A program made the position numbers and the translations under genes. From assembly GCA_021771815.1 (NCBI GenBank), contig JAETOE010000023.1, positions 1 through 63,429 of the forward strand: a stretch of 63,429 nucleotides of DNA, written 5' to 3'. This document shows, in pieces, positions 15,793-24,041 of the stretch. The notes below the pieces were generated by a model that did not search any database, had not been told where the DNA came from, and worked only from the letters and a program-made list of their open reading frames with translations. Every line of letters begins with the position of its first letter. Positions within the stretch are counted from its first letter, which is position 1. This DNA comes from Roseburia hominis (lineage in GTDB: Bacteria; Bacillota; Clostridia; Lachnospirales; Lachnospiraceae).

Positions 15793-15839
15793 GAAAGGAG
15801 CCGACCTCCTGCGCAGGGAAAGCTATAGCGGGTCCTTTT
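15793..15839 (+). promoter_or_regulatory. Leader hairpin 2 (before methyltransferase gene)
   Basis: GAAAG (15793-15797) pairs with CTTTT (15835-15839), and GACC (15803-15806) pairs with GGTC (15831-15834). A 5-nt 5' bulge contains GAGCC. The loop holds a CCTGCGCAGG hairpin and GGGAAAGC. Compared with leader 1, two pairs differ by wobble exchange (C-G versus U-G type), which keeps the stem. Confidence 0.6.
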
Positions 15840-15846
15840 GGAGAGA

Positions 15847-17382
15847 ATGAAATTTATTGATCTATTCGCCGGAATCGGCGGTTTCCGCAGGGGAATGGAA
15901 ATGGCTGGTCACAAATGTGTAGGCTTTTGCGAGTTTGATAAATACGCAGTCATGAGCTACACCATGATGCACCTTGCCACACCAGAGCAGCGGGAATATA
16001 TAAAAAGCATACCGGCACCGCCTAACAAGAAGGGCGAGCCAAACCTTAAGAAGAGACAGAAGGAGATTTTAAAGGATGAATACAGAAATGGAGAATGGTA
16101 CTCAAATGACATTAGAAATGTGGATGCCAGAAGCGTGCCCGAAGCCGACTGCTGGTGTTTCGGTGATCCCTGTCAAGACTTCTCCGTTGCAGGAAAGCGG
16201 GCAGGACTTGACGGAGACAGAAGTTCACTCGTTAGAGAGGTATTTCGCATCCTTGGGGAAATGCGGGAAGAAAATAGACCTGAATGGCTTATCTATGAAA
16301 ATGTTAAGGGAATGCTTAGCTCAAACGCAGGATTTGACTTCCTTGAAATTCTCCTTGCAATGGACGAACTGGGGTACGACGTTGAATGGCAGCTTTTCAA
16401 CAGTAAGGATTGGGGAGTGCCGCAGAACCGGGAGCGCGTGTATACTGTCGGACATCTTAGAAGATATGGTGTCAGAAAAATATTTCCTCTCATGGGAACA
16501 GATGGAGAAAATAGTATTCAACAGTTAGGGAATTATCTGCCAACCAAAACCAGAGATAATCCGAATCAGGGACGTATTTATTCTACTGACGGAATCGCGC
16601 CATGCCTCAATAAAATGGATGGTGGCGGCAGGGAACCGAGCGTTGCGTTACTATGTTTCATTGATATGAATTATGGTGCCGGCATAAAACAGACAGAAAA
16701 TGCGCACGCACTACAGTCGAGGTATCACAAAGGAGTATGCAACCACGCAAGAGAAACAAGCGGAGTTGCAATCCCGGTTTTAACACCAGACAGGGAAAAT
16801 AAACGGCAGAATGGAAGGCGGTTTAAAGAGGATGGAGAGCCGATGTTTACCCTTGCGGCGTATGAAAGACATGGAGTTTCATTAAATCCGCTTGGCGGGA
16901 TTTACACCAATGCTTCGCCAGAATTTCAGCGGGGGATATCCAATAACTGCGCCAGAACCCTAAAAGGAAACAAAAGCGATTCGGGCGTAGTCCTAAAAGT
17001 TAAAGAAGCTACAAAACTGGGATATGCGATCGCACATGAGGGTGACAGTATAAACCTTGATAGACCAGGAAGCAAGACGAGAAGAGGAAGAGTAGGAACA
17101 GGGGTAGCAAACACCATTGACACAAGCTGCGATCAGGGCATATTTGTGCAAGTCTCGGATGAACTGACAGTATATGCGATTTGGTATGAAAAATACCAGT
17201 GCTACATAGCAATTCGGCGGCTGACGCCAAAAGAATGTTTTCGTCTCCAAGGTTGGCAAGACATCTATTTTTATCGAGCCGCCTTAGTAAATAGTGATAG
17301 TCAGCTATATAAACAAGCCGGAAATGGCGTGACGGTCAATGTAGTCTATGAGATAGGCAAGAGAATTGCAGTCTGTCAGTAA
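15847..17382 (+). CDS. DNA (cytosine-5) methyltransferase
   Basis: The 511-residue protein has all key C5-methyltransferase motifs. Motif I is DLFAGIGGFR at the start, motif IV is GDPCQDFS with catalytic Cys109, and motif VI is YENVKG. Motif VIII is QNRERVY, motif IX is TPKECFRLQG, and motif X is QAGNGVTVNVV at the end. The ATG at 15847 is used; an in-frame TTG lies three codons upstream. A long variable segment (about residues 220-430) contains the target-recognition region. No restriction partner is adjacent, so it is an orphan phage enzyme, probably protecting the phage from restriction or marking its DNA. Confidence 0.95.
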   Translation: MKFIDLFAGIGGFRRGMEMAGHKCVGFCEFDKYAVMSYTMMHLATPEQREYIKSIPAPPNKKGEPNLKKRQKEILKDEYRNGEWYSNDIRNVDARSVPEADCWCFGDPCQDFSVAGKRAGLDGDRSSLVREVFRILGEMREENRPEWLIYENVKGMLSSNAGFDFLEILLAMDELGYDVEWQLFNSKDWGVPQNRERVYTVGHLRRYGVRKIFPLMGTDGENSIQQLGNYLPTKTRDNPNQGRIYSTDGIAPCLNKMDGGGREPSVALLCFIDMNYGAGIKQTENAHALQSRYHKGVCNHARETSGVAIPVLTPDRENKRQNGRRFKEDGEPMFTLAAYERHGVSLNPLGGIYTNASPEFQRGISNNCARTLKGNKSDSGVVLKVKEATKLGYAIAHEGDSINLDRPGSKTRRGRVGTGVANTIDTSCDQGIFVQVSDELTVYAIWYEKYQCYIAIRRLTPKECFRLQGWQDIYFYRAALVNSDSQLYKQAGNGVTVNVVYEIGKRIAVCQ

Positions 17383-17415
17383 GGAGCAGTTGGAGTTTGC
17401 GATATAGGAGGGAGC

Positions 17416-18327
17416 ATGAAAATAGGACTGATAGACGTTGATGGACACAATTTCCCAAACCTCCCCCTCATGAAACTGACCGCATGGCATAAGCAGCAAG
17501 GCGATTCCGTCGAATGGTACGAAGTGATGTTTACCGGACATTGCGATCGGGTGTACATGAGTAAGGTGTTTACCTTCTCGCCAGATTATGAGTATTACAT
17601 AGATGCAGATGAGATAGTAAGGGGCGGTACTGGGTATAGTTATCCAGATGGAGGTAAGCCGCTTCCCGATGAAATAGAGCATATATACCCGGATTATTCA
17701 ATTTACAACGACCGGATTCCAGAGACGAAGGACACGGCTTATGGCTTTCTTACAAGAGGATGTCCGCGGGGGTGTGATTTCTGCATTGTCGGGGAGAAAG
17801 AGGGACGCTGCTCTGTAAAAGTAGCGAATCTGGAAGGGTTCTGGCGAGGGCAGAAGAATATCGTCCTGCTCGATCCGAACATGTTCGCCTGCCGGGAGTG
17901 GAAAGATTTAAGCCGGCAACTGATTGATAGCGGGGCATGGATAGATTTTTCCCAGGGGTGCGACATCCGCATTATGACAGAGGAAAAAGTCGATGCACTC
18001 CGGCAGATGAAGATTAAGCAGGTGCATTTCGCTTGGGACAAGTACGAGGACAGAGACATGATTATACCGAAATTCCGGGCGTTTAAAGAGATAACCGGAT
18101 GGGACAAGCGAAAGCTTGCGGTGTATGTTCTGGTGAATTATAACACCACCTTGGAGCAGGACTTGGAGCGAATCTACACTTTGCGGGATTTGGGTTTCTG
18201 GCCGTATGTGATGGTTTATGAGAGGGAGAAGTTGCCGAAAGGACATGTACTTCGCAGACTACAGCGTTGGGTGAATATGAGAGCGGTGTTTGATAGTACA
18301 CCGAGATTTGAAGATTATAAGGGATAG
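17416..18327 (+). CDS. Radical SAM protein of phage type
   Basis: The 303-residue protein has the radical SAM cluster motif C-x3-C-x2-C at Cys116, Cys120 and Cys123 (TRGCPRGCDFC). It begins with a B12-binding-like strand (IGLIDVDGHNFPNL). Related phage radical SAM proteins occur beside methyltransferase and PAPS-reductase-like genes, and their substrates are unknown. The ATG at 17416 follows GGAGGG. Together with the two upstream genes it suggests a nucleotide or DNA modification set (an inference). Confidence 0.85.
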   Translation: MKIGLIDVDGHNFPNLPLMKLTAWHKQQGDSVEWYEVMFTGHCDRVYMSKVFTFSPDYEYYIDADEIVRGGTGYSYPDGGKPLPDEIEHIYPDYSIYNDRIPETKDTAYGFLTRGCPRGCDFCIVGEKEGRCSVKVANLEGFWRGQKNIVLLDPNMFACREWKDLSRQLIDSGAWIDFSQGCDIRIMTEEKVDALRQMKIKQVHFAWDKYEDRDMIIPKFRAFKEITGWDKRKLAVYVLVNYNTTLEQDLERIYTLRDLGFWPYVMVYEREKLPKGHVLRRLQRWVNMRAVFDSTPRFEDYKG

Positions 18328-18335
18328 GAGGGCGT

Positions 18336-18572
18336 ATGAACCATTATTGCCGATATTGTTCACATTGCATAGCACAAGATGAAAACGAAGCTTTCTGTGA
18401 GAAAAATAATGATATGGTAAAAAAGACTGCTATCCGTAATGGCTGTAAATCATTTGATTTCTGCGAGGTTGATGCGTTTTACTTCGACCGATCAGATAAT
18501 CCAGAAGATGCAAGGTATCACCCTCGGGAGCCGAAGAAAAAGCAGTGTGACGGACAAATGAGTTTGTTTTGA
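18336..18572 (+). CDS. Small Cys-rich protein ending in a clamp-binding-like motif
   Basis: The 78-residue protein has paired cysteines (CRYCSHC, then C-x-EKN, CKSFDFC) that should hold zinc. Its last residues, CDGQMSLF, fit the bacterial beta-clamp-binding consensus Q-x-[SD]-L-F. Because the phage encodes its own clamp-like protein, a replication-coupled role is possible. The ATG follows TAGGAGGG. Confidence 0.7.
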   Translation: MNHYCRYCSHCIAQDENEAFCEKNNDMVKKTAIRNGCKSFDFCEVDAFYFDRSDNPEDARYHPREPKKKQCDGQMSLF

Positions 18573-18586
18573 GGAAAGGAGCAGAT

Positions 18587-19084
18587 ATGCAGGAAGTATT
18601 TGAGAAGATTATAGAAGAGTTGGACAAACTGACATCGGAAGAATGTACTTTGCACGAGTGTGGCATTCGGAGCGAGCGATGCAAACCCTGTATTGCGAAG
18701 AAAGCAATCGAAATTGTCGAGCGGGCAGCCACCGAGTACGAACAGGATCGAGAATATCGGTATATGGCGCAGTTGACAGACGCAATACTTAAGCACGGCT
18801 CTGACATTGCGGAAAAATACGAAAAGGCAGTATCAGAGACAAGTAATACGCATAACAACGGCTGGATTCCGGTGGAGGAGAGGTTGCCAGAAAGAAACAA
18901 GCCGGTGCTTGTGTATGCAGAAAGCAAGACGATAAGCGGCGGAACAATAACAATGGTCGGCGCGTGTGACAACGGATTTTGGTTCATCCAGGACGAAGTT
19001 GACACATTAGGGTTTCCTTGCAGGGATTATAGAGTTGTCGCTTGGCAACCGCTACCAGAGTCGTATCGTCCGAAGGGGGAGTGA
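18587..19084 (+). CDS. DUF551 domain protein
   Basis: The 165-residue protein ends in a typical DUF551 domain: GWIPVEERLPE, PVLVYAES, and YRVVAWQPLPESY. The N-terminal half is helical with a small Cys cluster (CGIRSERCKPC). DUF551 proteins are frequent in Clostridia phages and have no established function. Start ATG 18587 is chosen for AAAGGAG upstream. Confidence 0.85.
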   Translation: MQEVFEKIIEELDKLTSEECTLHECGIRSERCKPCIAKKAIEIVERAATEYEQDREYRYMAQLTDAILKHGSDIAEKYEKAVSETSNTHNNGWIPVEERLPERNKPVLVYAESKTISGGTITMVGACDNGFWFIQDEVDTLGFPCRDYRVVAWQPLPESYRPKGE

Positions 19085-19089
19085 GAGGT

Positions 19090-19494
19090 ATGGCAAGTCC
19101 AAAAGGATTCATCCTCTACCGGATATGGTATGGGGAACACATGGCATACTTGGGGCGCACTAAACAACCATTACAGGCGCGCATCCGGGGGCATATGTTT
19201 AATAAACCAATGCACCGGGCTATAGATATACACAATGTAACCAAAATCGAATATGCCATGTTGCAGACAGAGGCAGATATGAACCTGTATGAGATATATT
19301 TTATCAATCTCTGGAAGCCGCCCCTTAACGTGGATGATAAGGCACGGGATGATCTGACCATAGTCCTGCCGGAATTGCAATGGATGGAATTTGTTCCGGC
19401 AAAGTGGGAGGAATGGAAAACACAGTTGCGGTCAGAAGAAATGTATGGATGGCACAAGCGACGGAATGAAAAGATACTGGATGATTTGTTTTAA
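19090..19494 (+). CDS. GIY-YIG-like nuclease-fold protein
   Basis: The 134-residue protein has a degenerate GIY-YIG pattern: GFILYRIWYGEHMAYLGRTKQPLQARIRGH at residues about 5-35 with Tyr/Tyr and Arg positions kept. It is followed by a Glu in ADMNLYEIYFINLWKPPLN. Phage copies are often stand-alone. The ATG at 19090 follows GGGGGAG. Catalytic competence is uncertain because the first GIY is replaced by LYR. Confidence 0.65.
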   Translation: MASPKGFILYRIWYGEHMAYLGRTKQPLQARIRGHMFNKPMHRAIDIHNVTKIEYAMLQTEADMNLYEIYFINLWKPPLNVDDKARDDLTIVLPELQWMEFVPAKWEEWKTQLRSEEMYGWHKRRNEKILDDLF

Positions 19495-19508
19495 GGAGAG
19501 TGAGAAGC

Positions 19509-19889
19509 GTGGATAGATATTTATACAAGGCAAAGCGAACGGATAACGGGGAATGGGTAGTTGGAAATTTAATTGATTCCCCGGATGGAAGAAACGCTAT
19601 CTCTGAAACAAGCGGAGATTGGAAATTGCATGAGGTAGACACATCTACCATCTGCCAGTGTACCGGACTAACCGACAAAAATGGCAAATTGATTTGGGAG
19701 AATGATATTGTATCTGTTATAAGAGAAGACGGATTTATCGAATATGCAATCATTGATTACTATATATCATCAATGATGAGTGGTTTTAGAATGAAACCTA
19801 TCAAAGATTGGATGTGTACATCTTTTGATGAAGTAGAGGTTATCGGCAATATTTTCGACAACCCGGAGCTGTTGGAGGTGGGAGAATGA
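19509..19889 (+). CDS. YopX-family protein
   Basis: The 126-residue protein fits the YopX family: DRYLYKAKRTDNGEWVVGNL, STICQCTGLTDKNGKLIWEN, and EVIGNIFDNPELL. YopX proteins are common in siphoviruses of Firmicutes and their role is unknown. GTG 19509 is preferred, since AAGGAG sits at 10 nt; a GTG three codons upstream is too close to it. Confidence 0.88.
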   Translation: MDRYLYKAKRTDNGEWVVGNLIDSPDGRNAISETSGDWKLHEVDTSTICQCTGLTDKNGKLIWENDIVSVIREDGFIEYAIIDYYISSMMSGFRMKPIKDWMCTSFDEVEVIGNIFDNPELLEVGE

Positions 19890-20302
19890 CAGAGCAGAAA
19901 GCAACCAGAATTTTAAAAGAAGAAATGGGATGGGAAAGCGATAGCGGAAAAATTAAAGCTTTCGCGATGGCAATCTCCGCTCTTGAAGAAATCCAGCAGT
20001 ACCGGAAGATCGGCACGGTCGAGGAAGTAAAACAGTACAAGGAGATCGCTGACAACATGAATGCAGTAGATATGGCTACACTGTGCATTATGTTGGACAA
20101 ACTGAAAAAGTATCAGAGCATCGGCACGCCGGAGAAATGCCGGGAAGCGGTTGAGAAGCAGAGGGCGAAGAAGCCGATTGATAGATGTATGTTTAGCGAA
20201 TGTCCGAACTGCGGAGATGTAGAAATACAGTATTGTACTTATTGCCCTAACTGCGGTCAGAAATTGTATTGGAGTGAGGAGCCGGAGATGCGAAGTGAAT
20301 AG
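19886..20302 (+). CDS. Zinc-ribbon phage protein at the end of the early operon
   Basis: The 138-residue protein has helical N-terminal repeats (YRKIGTVEEVKQYKEI and YQSIGTPEKCREAVEK are related) and a C-terminal zinc ribbon (CPNCG ... CTYCPNCGQKLYW). It overlaps the YopX gene by 4 nt. It is the last gene before a terminator, and the type is frequent in Lachnospiraceae phages with no known role. Confidence 0.75.
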   Translation: MTEQKATRILKEEMGWESDSGKIKAFAMAISALEEIQQYRKIGTVEEVKQYKEIADNMNAVDMATLCIMLDKLKKYQSIGTPEKCREAVEKQRAKKPIDRCMFSECPNCGDVEIQYCTYCPNCGQKLYWSEEPEMRSE

Positions 20303-20324
20303 GTGATGGGCGGAACGTGTAGAA

Positions 20325-20351
20325 GGAGAGCTTGGAAATAGGCTCTCTTTT
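20325..20351 (+). terminator. Early operon terminator
   Basis: GGAGAGC (20325-20331) pairs with GCTCTCT (20342-20348, one G-U) around a 10-nt loop and is followed by TTTT. It separates the early operon from the late promoters. Confidence 0.75.
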
Positions 20352-20366
20352 AATGTAGTTTGGTTG

Positions 20367-20395
20367 TTGAATGTTGGCGGGTGGGGTGGTATAAT
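20367..20395 (+). promoter_or_regulatory. Promoter before the 59-residue gene
   Basis: TTGAAT (20367-20372), a 17-bp spacer rich in G ending GGTGG, and TATAAT (20390-20395). The -10 context GGTGGTATAAT recurs before the holin module at 38559-38569. Confidence 0.75.
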
Positions 20396-20423
20396 TTTGC
20401 TATCAGAAGAAGGAGGGATAGCC

Positions 20424-20603
20424 ATGTATGCAGAACAAGGAATAACTGGGGAAGGCATAACAATGGGAGAGTATCGAAACAAGCTAGAAGAAAGAAAAAA
20501 TGAATTACAATCAAAAGACCGATTAACAGAGGTAGAGAAAAACGAATTGGATGAAATAAATTCGTCATTAAATTCTATTAAATCCTTTGAATTTTTGCCA
20601 TGA
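20424..20603 (+). CDS. Small monocistronic protein at the early-late boundary
   Basis: The 59-residue protein starts at ATG 20424 behind AAGGAGGG. Most of it is a charged helix (GEYRNKLEERKNELQSKD, then EVEKNELDEINSS). It has its own promoter and lies between the early terminator and the first late promoter, which is where late regulators often sit. No family is recognised, so a regulatory role is an inference. Confidence 0.65.
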   Translation: MYAEQGITGEGITMGEYRNKLEERKNELQSKDRLTEVEKNELDEINSSLNSIKSFEFLP

Positions 20604-20666
20604 AATGCCATTTACCAACCGCTAATATTCGATGTTTGGTATTTCTCAAACGGAAACGAAAAGCGT

Positions 20667-20695
20667 TTGACCGAACACCCATTCTGATGTATAAT
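20667..20695 (+). promoter_or_regulatory. Late promoter 1 (packaging module)
   Basis: TTGACC (20667-20672), a 17-bp spacer and a perfect TATAAT (20690-20695). Transcription would begin near 20702, about 5 nt before the structured RNA element A, and continue into the terminase genes. Confidence 0.85.
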
Positions 20696-20706
20696 AACTA
20701 TATAAA

Positions 20707-20765
20707 ACAGCGCCTTAGAGCCGAATATATGAGATTTTAATGATCTCGTGTGTTCGGCTCTTTTT
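20707..20765 (+). ncRNA. Structured RNA element, copy A (before terS)
   Basis: After a conserved ACAGCGCCTTAG, the stem 20717-20725 (AGAGCCGAA) pairs perfectly with 20753-20761. It encloses a small hairpin (20731-20735 with 20743-20747) and is followed by TTTTT. It looks like an intrinsic terminator placed in the leader of the late transcript. Copies B (26159) and C (38586) share sequence and fold, so it must have a common function, probably transcription control. Confidence 0.8.
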
Positions 20766-20788
20766 ATTTTGCAGAGAGGAGGATGCCT

Positions 20789-21295
20789 GTGGCAAAAGGT
20801 AAGTACCAGGAATGGCTTGAACCGGAAAAGTTAATATTGATTGAAGGATGGGCTCGTGATGGGCTTACCGATGTGCAGATTGCTCACAATATGGGGATAA
20901 CTGCCAAGACGCTGTATGAGTGGAAAAAGAAGTATGGTGAGATTTGTGAGTCCTTAAAACGCGGCAAGGAAGTAGTAGATCGGCAAGTAGAGAACGCACT
21001 GCTGAAAAGAGCTATAGGATATGAATATGAGGAGATATTTGAAAAGTATGAGGATGGCGTCATGACAGAACGTAAAGTGACTAAAAAGCAAGTAGCGCCT
21101 GATGCCACCGCACAAATCTTCTGGCTTAAGAACCGCAAGCCGGAAGAATGGAGAGATAAGCGCGTGATTGATGATAGTAGTAACGATAGGGCGGAGCAGC
21201 TTGTTCAGAATATGCAGACCATAGCTGACATCTTACAGCATCCGGCAGCCAACCGGAGCATAGACGACTTTGAGGAGGTGCAGGACGATGAATAA
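20789..21295 (+). CDS. terS: Terminase small subunit
   Basis: The 168-residue DNA-binding subunit recognises phage DNA for packaging. An N-terminal homeodomain-like HTH is visible (GLTDVQIAHNMGITAKTLYEWK), followed by RKPEEWRDKR, typical of this family. The start is GTG 20789, because GGAGG lies 6 nt upstream; the ATG at 20783 directly abuts that site. It overlaps terL by 8 bp. Confidence 0.93.
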   Translation: MAKGKYQEWLEPEKLILIEGWARDGLTDVQIAHNMGITAKTLYEWKKKYGEICESLKRGKEVVDRQVENALLKRAIGYEYEEIFEKYEDGVMTERKVTKKQVAPDATAQIFWLKNRKPEEWRDKRVIDDSSNDRAEQLVQNMQTIADILQHPAANRSIDDFEEVQDDE

Positions 21296-22631
21296 TCCGG
21301 CGCCATTAAGCCAGAGACAATACGATTACTTCCTCCGCTGCTTTCATAGTTGGTTCAATGTAGCAGAGGGTGGCAAGCGAGGCGGGAAGAACGTCCTTGC
21401 TACGCTGATATTCTGTTCCATGCTTGAGATACATAAGAATAAGATTCATCTGGTGGCGGGGGTATCAGTAGCAACCGCGAAGCTGAATATCTTAGACTGT
21501 GACGGCTACGGGCTGCTCAATTATTTTGAAGGGCGCTGTACGCCGGGCAAATATAATGACCGTGATTGCGTATATGTCCAGACCAAGACGGGACAGAAGA
21601 TTGTGCTTGTATCAGGTGGCGGCAAGGATGGAGACGAGAAGCTTATTAAGGGCAATACCTACGGCATGGCTTACGTGACCGAGGCAAACGAGTGTCATCC
21701 GAAGTTTCTAAAAGAAGTATTCGACCGTACTCTTTCCAGCTTCGACCGGAAGATATTTCATGATCTGAACCCGAAAGAGGAAGAGCACTGGTATTATACG
21801 GACATCCTCAAATTCCACGAGGAGCAACAGGAGGCGAACCCGAAGTACGGCTACAATTACGGTCATTTCACCATTGTGGACAATATGAGCCTGTCAGACG
21901 AACAGATAGCCACAGCGTTGAGCACCTACCAGAAGGACAGCGTGTGGTATAAGCGGGATATCCGGGGAGAGCGGGCGGTTGCAGAGGGTATTATCTTCCG
22001 GCGTTTTGCCGAGAATAACACGCCGTATCTGTATGATGACGAGACGGACGATCTGTTAAGACGAGACGGTAAAGGGGAATTGCTGCATAAGCCGTCTAAG
22101 GTCGTAATTGGTGTTGACTTCGGCGGCAATGGATCCATGACAACGTTTGTCTGCACACTGTACTTTAACCGATACCATGATTTCAGAACGGCGGAGGAGA
22201 GCTACATCGAATTGTCAAAGGATATTGATGCAGACAAGATATGCGAAGAGTTCGTTTCATTCTATCGGGTGTGTATTAAGAAGTACGGGCGCGTCAGTTG
22301 GGTATTCCCGGATTCTGCCAGCACGACGATGATTAACAGCCTGCGGAGTGCGGCGAAAAAGGCAGGATTGCCAAGCCATAATATAACCGGATGCCGCAAG
22401 AACGAGATATCAGAACGCCCGCGGACGGTAGATATTCTGTTTAATACGGGCAGGCTCAAGATAAATAAGCGTTGCACGAGGTTACGAAAGGCAATCGGAA
22501 GCCTAAAGTGGGATGAGAAGAAACCCAATCAGCCGGAGGATAAGAACATCGGTAATTGCAATGACTGGTGGGATGCTTTTTGCTATACATGGCTTGATTT
22601 TGTGGAATTTATTGATTTAGACAGATCGTGA
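21288..22631 (+). CDS. terL: Terminase large subunit
   Basis: The 447-residue packaging motor and nuclease has an adenine/Walker A region GGKRGGKN (about residue 30) and a Walker B MAYVTEANE (about 130). The C-terminal RNase H-like nuclease begins with VIGVDFGGNGS and includes a VFPDSAS segment. The ATG at 21288 has GGAGG 9 nt upstream. It is the PBSX/SPP1-like terminase type. Upstream terS and downstream portal confirm it. Confidence 0.95.
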   Translation: MNNPAPLSQRQYDYFLRCFHSWFNVAEGGKRGGKNVLATLIFCSMLEIHKNKIHLVAGVSVATAKLNILDCDGYGLLNYFEGRCTPGKYNDRDCVYVQTKTGQKIVLVSGGGKDGDEKLIKGNTYGMAYVTEANECHPKFLKEVFDRTLSSFDRKIFHDLNPKEEEHWYYTDILKFHEEQQEANPKYGYNYGHFTIVDNMSLSDEQIATALSTYQKDSVWYKRDIRGERAVAEGIIFRRFAENNTPYLYDDETDDLLRRDGKGELLHKPSKVVIGVDFGGNGSMTTFVCTLYFNRYHDFRTAEESYIELSKDIDADKICEEFVSFYRVCIKKYGRVSWVFPDSASTTMINSLRSAAKKAGLPSHNITGCRKNEISERPRTVDILFNTGRLKINKRCTRLRKAIGSLKWDEKKPNQPEDKNIGNCNDWWDAFCYTWLDFVEFIDLDRS

Positions 22632-22640
22632 GGGGGAAGC

Positions 22641-24038
22641 ATGGAAAATTTTGTACAGACGTTTTTAAGGGAAAGGGGATATACGACAAATGATAAAGCA
22701 CAGGTGGTTATAAGAGCCTGTGATGACTGGTATGCGAACCGATGCATTGAAGATTTTCACCAGCGCAAGACCGTACAGGGAACACCATATGAATTACTTC
22801 GAACAAATTTTGCCAAACGGTGCTGCGCCGATGATGCGAATTTATGCGAGGTTGCAGAGGTGAACGGTGGAGAAAATGAGACACAGCATGAATATTTATT
22901 GGATATCCTTGAGAAAAATCATTTTCTTACAATGTACCGGAAACAGATTGAGAATGTTTCGGCAAAGGGAACGGCTGCCTGTTATGTGCGGCTCGATCAG
23001 GCAGAGATAACGCAGGATGGAAGCGTGAGAGGTGGCAGGATCAGACTGAATTATATCAAAGCTGAGAATTTTATCCCTCTTTCGGTGGTAAACGATGAAA
23101 TCACAGAAGCGGCATTTGCAGGGACAGAGCTAAAAGGCGGCAAGGTGCGCACGACGTTGGTTGATTTTGTTCTGGATAAAAACGGAAACTACATTTCAGA
23201 AACAAACGTATTCGACGAATATGGTACGCGCATTCCAGAACTGACTACAGTAGTGCAGCTCGGCGAAGTAAAGCCATTTGCAGTCCTACGGAATGCAGAG
23301 GTGAATAATATAGACCATATGACGGGGTATGGCTATCCCAAATTGTGGGGCGCAATCGGAGTACTTAAGGCTGTTGATCTGTGCTTCAATGTTCTGTTCG
23401 GCGATCTGGACAAGGCAGACAAGCTCGTACTCGTGAATGAGCTGCTCTGTAAATTCGACGAGAGCGGAAAACCAATCACACCAAACGAGCAGTTAAAAAA
23501 GACCTTTGTTATGTTAGGTGGGGAGAAATTACCGGAGCAGAAGGACCTTGTACAAGAGTATAACCCAATTATCCGCATTGACGAAATTACGAAATCCTTC
23601 GAATTGTGTTTGTCCTTGCTGTCTACGATGTTCGGGTATGGCACAAAGAAGTATTCGTTCGAGAATGGACAGATCAAGACGGCGACAGAGTATGCCGGAG
23701 AACGGCAGGATTCCATGCAGGAGCTTAATAAGCAGAGGACAGAAGCAGAGAATTATATTCGAGATATCTGTCGGGCGGTTTTGTGGTTCTCCAACACATA
23801 CCAGGCGACAAGCTGGAATCTGGAAGAGGAAATCACCGTTGACTTTGACGATTCCTATGTGGTCGATCATCAGAGCGAGCTTGAGGGAAAACGGGCGGAT
23901 GCATTGTCCTTCTCAAGCATCCCAAAGCTTACAATCTGGTATCTGATGGACAAATACAATCTGTCAGAGGAAGAGGCGGAGAAAATCTATAAGGAGGGAC
24001 AGACGGATATAGATGCTGATGCGGAGACGGAGGATTAG
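22641..24038 (+). CDS. Portal protein (SPP1 gp6-like)
   Basis: The 465-residue protein forms the dodecameric head vertex through which DNA passes. The central PFAVLRNAEVNNIDHMTGYGYPKLWGAI and ETATEYAGERQDSM-like segment (IKTATEYAGERQDSMQEL) near residue 350 are typical of SPP1-like portals of Clostridia phages. Position between terL and the minor capsid gene agrees. Confidence 0.92.
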   Translation: MENFVQTFLRERGYTTNDKAQVVIRACDDWYANRCIEDFHQRKTVQGTPYELLRTNFAKRCCADDANLCEVAEVNGGENETQHEYLLDILEKNHFLTMYRKQIENVSAKGTAACYVRLDQAEITQDGSVRGGRIRLNYIKAENFIPLSVVNDEITEAAFAGTELKGGKVRTTLVDFVLDKNGNYISETNVFDEYGTRIPELTTVVQLGEVKPFAVLRNAEVNNIDHMTGYGYPKLWGAIGVLKAVDLCFNVLFGDLDKADKLVLVNELLCKFDESGKPITPNEQLKKTFVMLGGEKLPEQKDLVQEYNPIIRIDEITKSFELCLSLLSTMFGYGTKKYSFENGQIKTATEYAGERQDSMQELNKQRTEAENYIRDICRAVLWFSNTYQATSWNLEEEITVDFDDSYVVDHQSELEGKRADALSFSSIPKLTIWYLMDKYNLSEEEAEKIYKEGQTDIDADAETED

Positions 24039-24041
24039 TGT

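Noticed and set aside
15793-15839. Leader of the methyltransferase gene as a known SAM riboswitch
   Set aside because: AAAGC in the loop recalls SAM-II, but the conserved pseudoknot pairing of that class could not be drawn; left as an unclassified leader.
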